Assembly: GCA_028023455.1 (NCBI GenBank)
Contig: JAQFVV010012420.1
Coordinates: 1,058,001-1,122,000, forward strand
From: Epiperipatus broadwayi
Taxonomy: Eukaryota > Onychophora > Udeonychophora > Euonychophora > Peripatidae
DNA length: 64,000 bases
Direction: 5' to 3'
Shown here: positions 57,968-64,000 of the stretch, piece by piece
Numbering within the stretch: the stretch's first letter is position 1
How the letters are laid out: each line of letters starts with the position of its first letter
Program-made: the position numbers and the translations under genes
The notes under the pieces: generated by a model
What the model was told of the DNA's origin: nothing
The model's input: the letters and a program-made list of their open reading frames with translations, nothing else
The model's database searches: none

Positions 57968-58351
57968 TGTTAACTTCAAGAAAAACAAACAAAATATTTT
58001 ATTGTTCTTCATAAATAAAAACACTAAAAATTTATTATTCTCCTATAATAAAATAACAATTACTCCCTATAAGATAATTGAATAATATGAGGGATTTTAC
58101 TAAGATCCAATTATCCTATTATTATAATAACCACTCCTAATATTACGAACACAAATTAAATCAACTTCTTAAAATTAACCTAATTCTAATAATCATAATA
58201 TAAGAAATTAACATTTATTATTTATTATATTACCTTCCCATTAATGATCTAATTATACTTGAATATCTTATATTTTCATTACACAAACATTTATTACAAA
58301 ACAAAACTATACTTCTACTAACATTAGGAGCTATACAAAACAATTATAACA
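57968..58351 (-). mobile_element. Candidate LTR of an LTR retrotransposon (384 bp)
   Basis: On the minus strand the segment begins TGTTATAATTG and ends GTTAACA, giving TG...CA termini with a 5-bp inverted repeat TGTTA/TAACA. Directly upstream is the polypurine tract AAAAAAGGGGGGAA (58352-58365), the arrangement seen at a 3' LTR. An AATAAA on the minus strand near 58011-58016 could be the LTR poly(A) signal. No matching 5' LTR was found within the window. Confidence 0.45.
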
Positions 58352-58365
58352 TTCCCCCCTTTTTT
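58352..58365 (-). other. Polypurine tract before candidate 3' LTR
   Basis: AAAAAAGGGGGGAA on the minus strand, immediately before the TGTTA terminus; such tracts prime plus-strand DNA synthesis in LTR elements. Confidence 0.45.
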
Positions 58366-60793
58366 AGTCACTTCAATGAATTAACATAGTTCACCTATAC
58401 ACTTTTACATTTCATCTTAATATAAAATGTAAACCTTGCAAGCTATTTCAATAACAATTTCTCTTGTAAACTTATGCCATCTTAAATTTATTCCAAGAAT
58501 GAATTCAAATTAATTTTAAAATAAGAATAATGTGATTTCAAAGATATTATCATTTCTAATTAAAATATAATGCAAACAAAATAAACTATTAAATAATGCA
58601 AACAAAATAAACTATTAATTTATTAAGTTCTTCTTTATAATATTTTATGCATAATTATCTAATAATTATGTCTTTAACTGTAATCATTTTATATAATTTA
58701 TGTGCTTTGATATGATTTTGTGAGAAAAATAATTCTGAATAGAAATAAAGCTATTAGTCTAAAATTTATAACAAAATATTTGTTTATTTGAACAACAATA
58801 ATAATAAATAGCAAATTCGTAAATATTACATACTGTAATTAACCATAAAACACATATAACATTTTAAAAATATTTGTACAATTATTTACATTGATAAAAT
58901 CAATACTTTAACTATATACACTTCTTCTAAATTTAACCTTTAGATTAAACAAGTATTCTATTATTTAAATATTAAATTTGTTATTTTCAACATGTATAAT
59001 TTCTTTCATGGTGTAATTTTATTATAACGTTTATAAATTCGTAATATGGATCGATTTTTAGTTCTCTTCTATTGAATAATGCAATATGTTATTCTTTTTA
59101 CATCACTTACATAAAATACAATACTTTATTAAATTTTCATATTTTGTATTCATGCAAAATCTATCAATAACTACACATAAAAATGAAATTTATATTGTTG
59201 TTCCTTGCAATATAAAATTTATAAAATATTAAAATAATTAATTGAACTAAGATTTAGCTACTACTTGATGATCATTCATTCTATTTATTCTTTATCTCTT
59301 ATTATTCTCATCATTGATCTCATTTTATCTTTTAGTATGGTATCATTTAGAAATTATTTAAATATTATAACATTTGTTTGTATTTATTCGGGTTCCTCTA
59401 AAAACAGTCCTCCACCATCTAGGAAGAAAATTATAATATTTCTAAAATATATAACTAATCTTCATTTGATGCATACCTTATTTTTCTTTACTATATAAAA
59501 AAATTCCATAGACAAGAAACTGATTTTAATAAAATAACAACTATAAATATGAAATGGAGGTCTCCTTTTTCTTTTAAATGAAATGTTCTATCTTGACAAG
59601 TAGTCATTTTTGTCTCAATGATACTACTTTAACATCCAGACTTTTATACTAAGCTCTTATGGAAATTAACATTTTTATTTTATGGACATTCCTCTCATCT
59701 CTATGTACCAAAATTACAAATATGGGTGTCACATAGACCAATCCCATTATTCTATTTCTATAAGTTCTTCAGGAAGGTGTTTTATCCAATCCTGGAATAA
59801 TGACCTATCTGACTAGAACATATTCCTAGCATCAATCACTACAATTTACTACAAGATTCATACTATAATATCATCTTCCCATCAAATGTTATCCTACAAA
59901 TCTAACAATTATGTATTACAAAACAAACTATATATAATTTGACAATCATCAATATTCTATTTTATTACCCTAAATTGAGATCAAAATTCTTTAGTCACCT
60001 TTATCATTCATACATTTACTCCTTTCATATTATTTTTACAATTCTAATGTCATAGATATTTTTTTATATATTACTATGATTTCCATTTCTTAATGTATTA
60101 TGCTGACATTAATTTACTTATTAAATATTTTATACTTAAAAACTTCCAATAAATTAATTTAAATGATATTACTTTATAATAAAAACCTAAAGTATTATTT
60201 TATCCACAAATTTATGTCTTTTCCAACATTCAGTGCACATTACATTAATTTCTTAAATATAAGTTTAAAGTCATAAATTTTAAAATAAACATTAAAAATA
60301 TAAAACATATTAATACCTCAGCATATTAAATTCAAATACCTTAATACTAAACTTAATAACTAATATTGCATTGACATTTATATTTAAAAACAATACCCAA
60401 AGGAAAAAAAAAATTTTTTTTTTTTTTTATTCTTCTTCTTTGCTCTGCATTATTATAGATTTCAATGTAATGCTTAACCCTTTCTTGCAAGTTATTACTC
60501 TTATCTTTTCTGTTGACTAGTGGTTTCCAAGATCCTATATAAATCACCCTAAAATCCTAAATAATGATAACAGGATAAACTTTAGAAAAGTTCAATGCTT
60601 CTTCAAGTGATTTTTTATATTTAAACAAGTTGGAGTCTTAACTACATATAAATATCATAAAAATTGATGAAAGTTATAGTCAAGCAATCAAGTTAACACA
60701 TAGCTAAATATTGGTCTTCTCATTATGATCTTTAATTATTCACAGCATTAATCAATAAGTCATTTTCACTTAAACTTTTCTCATCATTGTAGT
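58366..60793. other. G-poor (plus strand) stretch, possible decayed LTR-element interior
   Basis: C clearly outnumbers G on the plus strand over this interval, unlike the rest of the window. This could be the interior of a minus-strand LTR element whose genes have decayed beyond recognition. No gag, protease, RT or integrase motif was found. A tandem of ATAATGCAAACAAAATAAAC lies at 58568-58613. Confidence 0.3.
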
Positions 60794-61100
60794 TCATATA
60801 ATATTTTTTTTCCTTTTTGAAGATAACATATGGTATGGCTGAAGATCTATCAGCCCCATATAGCTATTTGAGTTGATAGCTGGGTTTGAAGACATTGATT
60901 CGAATCGTTTCCCCAATAGAACTTTTGAACCTTGTGTTGGATTTTTGATCTGTGCGAACATACCCTGCACCTCTCTGAGGAGTGCCAAAGCAGAAACCAT
61001 GGTCAGGGGTTGGGGGGTCCGACGATATTTTAAGCTTTCTCTGCTACTTATTAAACTTGTTGAGAATGGCACCTCCTGTTTATAACTTCGCCAAGAGAGG
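60794..61100. other. GC-richer patch, unassigned, open on both strands
   Basis: About half G+C, in contrast with its surroundings. The minus strand is open for 92 codons (60794-61072, containing RRTPQPLTMVSALALLREVQ and GKRFESMSSNPAINSNSYM), and the plus strand is open for 70 codons (60873-61085). Residue composition favours the minus frame, but no family is recognised. It may be a repeat segment, an exon or a transferred fragment. Confidence 0.3.
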
Positions 61101-63688
61101 CAGACTAACCTTTTTCACAAAATAAGTTCATTTAGGATAAATCTTCAGTAATATAATCTTTTATCATTATTTAGTCTACCTGAAATTAATAGCTCTTTTT
61201 TACTGAATTTACATCCTTTTAATATTTTCTAATACAATAGAAAATTATAATGGCTAAACAAAATATTCTTTCATAAGTTTTCATTTAAAATAATTGATAA
61301 TAAGCATTTACTATCATATTTGTTTAATTAATATTCTTTTTCCATTCTAAAATATATTGCAAATGATTATTCCTTTAATATCAATTTCATAAGGTTAACT
61401 TGAATAATACAAGTTACTTTGATTAACAAAAATAATGAGTTTCTTTTTAACTTCTAGTTTCCATTATAACTATGTTGAAGTTCTATAAATTATTTTCTTT
61501 AGTCTACAAAAATTAATGCTTTGTATATTTGTTATATTCCTCTTTATAATTAAACTATCAATTAAGTTAATTAACAAAGCAGAGAAAAATCAAAAGTATT
61601 TTCCTACATGACTGTATTTACACCTTTTAATTAATTAATAATAATATATTTTTGCACTTTTCCCTTCAATAGCATTTTTAAAATTGTAAATTGAATTTTC
61701 AGACTGCAATTTGTGGTGTAGCTGAAAAAACTAATTTTTAAAATACTATCAAGTATCTTATATTCATTTTACCACAATTAACTTACTTATTTAACGATTT
61801 ACAAAAATAAAATATCTTAAATTTGATAAGTTTTTACAATTTTTTTATGTGAAACAATGCTTCACTTTTGTTTTATAATTTTTTTTCCTTCCCCAAGTTC
61901 ATCTGCTCATTTCTATCTATATCTCCATAACAGCATGATATGAAAAACAGTCACTTAAATGTCATTGGTCAATAACTTGAAAATTGTTTATCAGTTTTTT
62001 TTTAAATATTTAACTTGCTGTCTAAAATTTGACAAAACACACACAAAAAAATCAATAAATATTTTTGAAACTGATAAAATTTAAACAATTTTTAATTAAA
62101 ATTTAAAATAAGTTATCTTTACTTAGTTTCATGAAAATATTTTAATAATAATACTTTATTCCTGAATATTATTGTCATTACAATTTTTTTTTTTAAAAAA
62201 AATTATTTGATAATAAATAAATTATTTTACTAATATTATTTATCAGAATACATTGCAGAAACTGACCAACTCATTTTTTAAAAGGATCCCTGTAACCTAT
62301 AATACTAAGATGGAATTTCTTCTAATAATAGCATCTATTTTAAAAAAAATTACAAAAAAAAAGTGCATTTCTTGACCCCTTTAAATTCTCTCTTAAATGT
62401 CATATATTAAAGTATTTGTGTAAGCTATATTTCTAAAATTTAAAATTTTGGATTATCATATACATTTTATATACTCAATTTGTATAATGAACCAATTAAA
62501 AGATTACAGTATATATATAATTTTATTTGAAAGTTAAAACAAATATGGGATAAATTCATAAAATGTCCACTCAGAAGACTTCATAGTCTTTTGAGAATCT
62601 AAATATAGTAACATTAGATAAAATCATCTCATTGTGATAGTGTTATATCAGGGTTGAGTGCTGTGATATAACTTCATAAGAATATTTTGAAGAAATTAAA
62701 ACTACTATTGCTATTATGTAAATGAGACCTTGATTAAACACTGTAAAATGCTGAGTATGGAATACTTTACTAAAAATAAAAACAGATCATCAAAATGGAT
62801 AATTTTAATGGAAAGCTAAAAACTTGGAATAAGTATGGATTACATATAATGTTGATGCACAACAAAAAATATAAGATTTTCAGCTGAATGTATAGAAGAT
62901 TTTGAACTGTAAATTATATATTTTTTTGTTTATATAAAATGTATAAGTGGATTATAAAATTTTTGTTGTAAATAATAAATATTGTGCTTTTGATGGCAAG
63001 TTGCAATTTTATAGGTATTCCTTGAAAATAAAACAGAAACGTTTCCTAGGTAATTTATTTATTTTTATAAATTCTTTATAATAGGTATGAATATATTTGA
63101 TTAGGGTACAAATATATCTCATTACAAAAAGAGGTTGAAGTAAATTGTAAATAATATCTATTAGTGATTATTATTATTTAATTTAAATAAAAGTATGTTT
63201 ATTTGTCTCATTATACATATTACCAGTGAAAAATAAGTTTTGTGTGTAAATATTTCTGGATAATATCAATGAAAGTTTATTCATTTAATTACTAAGAATA
63301 CAAATATAAAATATGTTTAAACAAATTGATTATATTTTAAATATAGTTTTAATATTTATAAAGTAAATATTATATAAGAAATAAGAAATTAATATTTACT
63401 GTAGCCAAATATATTTTAAACTGTTTTTGTGAGATATAAACTTATATTTATTTGGGTGATAAAAATAGCATATAAATTAAACATACTAATTAGATTTTGC
63501 AAATTATATATTTATTTTAGCAATATTTGTGCTAGTGTATAAGCTATTTTGGGTTCTTAATGTACTGTCTCAGCACCTGATAGATACATCCATAAAATAA
63601 TATAAGTATAATAGGTAAATAGAAATCAATCCAACTATTCAACAAGGAATATTTTATTTGCTTCTTAATTTAATATTATTATTAAGAG
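61101..63688. other. AT-rich non-coding stretch
   Basis: No gene or structured repeat is recognised. Confidence 0.55.
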
Positions 63689-63780
63689 ATTGAGAGGGGG
63701 AAAATGGGAGAGAGAGAGAAGGATAAGAAAAAAATGGAGAAAGAGATAGAGAAAAAGAGAATGATGGAGAAAGAAAAGTA
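63689..63780 (+). repeat. Purine-rich (GA/GAAA) low-complexity tract
   Basis: About 92 bases with only a few pyrimidines (all T), including GAGAGAGAGA. Such tracts can adopt triplex structure. 63781-64000 after it is featureless. Confidence 0.75.
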
Positions 63781-64000
63781 ATGGTTAATTTTAGAAAGAA
63801 AAGGTGGGTACGTAAAGGAGGCAGTTAATGATAATTTTATAGTTAGTATAATAATAAAAGCCTTATAATATTTTTAAAATTTTTAATGTGTTTATGGAAG
63901 ATCAGTTTATAAACAATGTTAGAGTTTTTCTGAAGGTTTGTGATAATGGTATTTTAATTATATTTATATATTGGACTATTTCTATAATCTAATATGAGTA

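Noticed and set aside
1-64000. CRISPR arrays, operons, ribosome binding sites, bacterial origins
   Set aside because: No regularly spaced direct repeats or prokaryotic gene organisation exist. Introns, SINEs and LINEs show that this is animal nuclear DNA.

Overview
This is an AT-rich (roughly three quarters A+T by eye) animal nuclear window. It has no long open reading frames, one or two convincing terminal exons, and a very high load of decayed transposable elements. Spliced exons, a hAT transposase relic, RTE-like and Jockey/CR1-like LINE relics, a Penelope-like GIY-YIG relic and tRNA-derived SINEs point to an invertebrate metazoan. The repeat mixture would fit a mollusc such as a cephalopod, or an arthropod such as a chelicerate. 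The sequence alone does not settle which, and no species is claimed.

Host genes. A plus-strand terminal exon (11454-11608, with a poly(A) signal at 11710) encodes a Ser/Thr-rich stalk and a C-terminal hydrophobic segment, as in GPI-anchored or single-pass surface proteins. A minus-strand terminal exon (28679 down to 28144) encodes the second extracellular loop, TM5, TM6, TM7, helix 8 and tail of a class A G-protein-coupled receptor. The two genes converge, and their remaining exons were not found. A GC-richer island at 46930-47060 with an ETS-like site could be a promoter or first exon.

Mobile elements. 2.4-4.6 kb: broken hAT transposase (-), with CG-rich subterminal motifs at 5.6-5.7 kb. 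19.6-21.4, 34.0-36.3, 42.3-43.2 and 48.2-51.3 kb: minus-strand LINE relics. 24.9-26.4, 30.6-31.7, 43.2-43.6, 44.2-45.0 and 51.7-52.2 kb: plus-strand LINE relics. A 494-bp hAT element with an exact 8-bp target duplication sits inside the 24.9-26.4 kb LINE, and a tRNA-Gly-derived SINE sits inside the 44.2-45.0 kb LINE. Two more copies of that SINE lie at 15.6 and 17.8 kb. An LTR-like segment followed by a polypurine tract lies at 58.0-58.36 kb (-).

Most notable system. Two short interspersed repeat families carry type I hammerhead ribozyme motifs with tiny helix III stems. Family A (at least nine loci, 22.1-57.3 kb) has an intact fold at 22218-22276, compensatory changes in stem II between copies, and 12-14 bp target duplications at three loci. 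It commonly forms head-to-head palindromes and lies next to a Penelope-like GIY-YIG remnant. Family B (10.2-10.9 and 16.06-16.7 kb, with a related fragment at 32.75 kb) joins a hammerhead to a tRNA-like A/B-box segment. This resembles the ribozyme-bearing PLEs, retrozymes and schistosome Sm-alpha SINE-like repeats known from other animals, but the foldback arrangement, the two unrelated families side by side and the tRNA-like module deserve follow-up.

The remaining sequence is AT-rich intergenic or intronic DNA with microsatellites, a few foldback (MITE-like) elements and short duplicated blocks.
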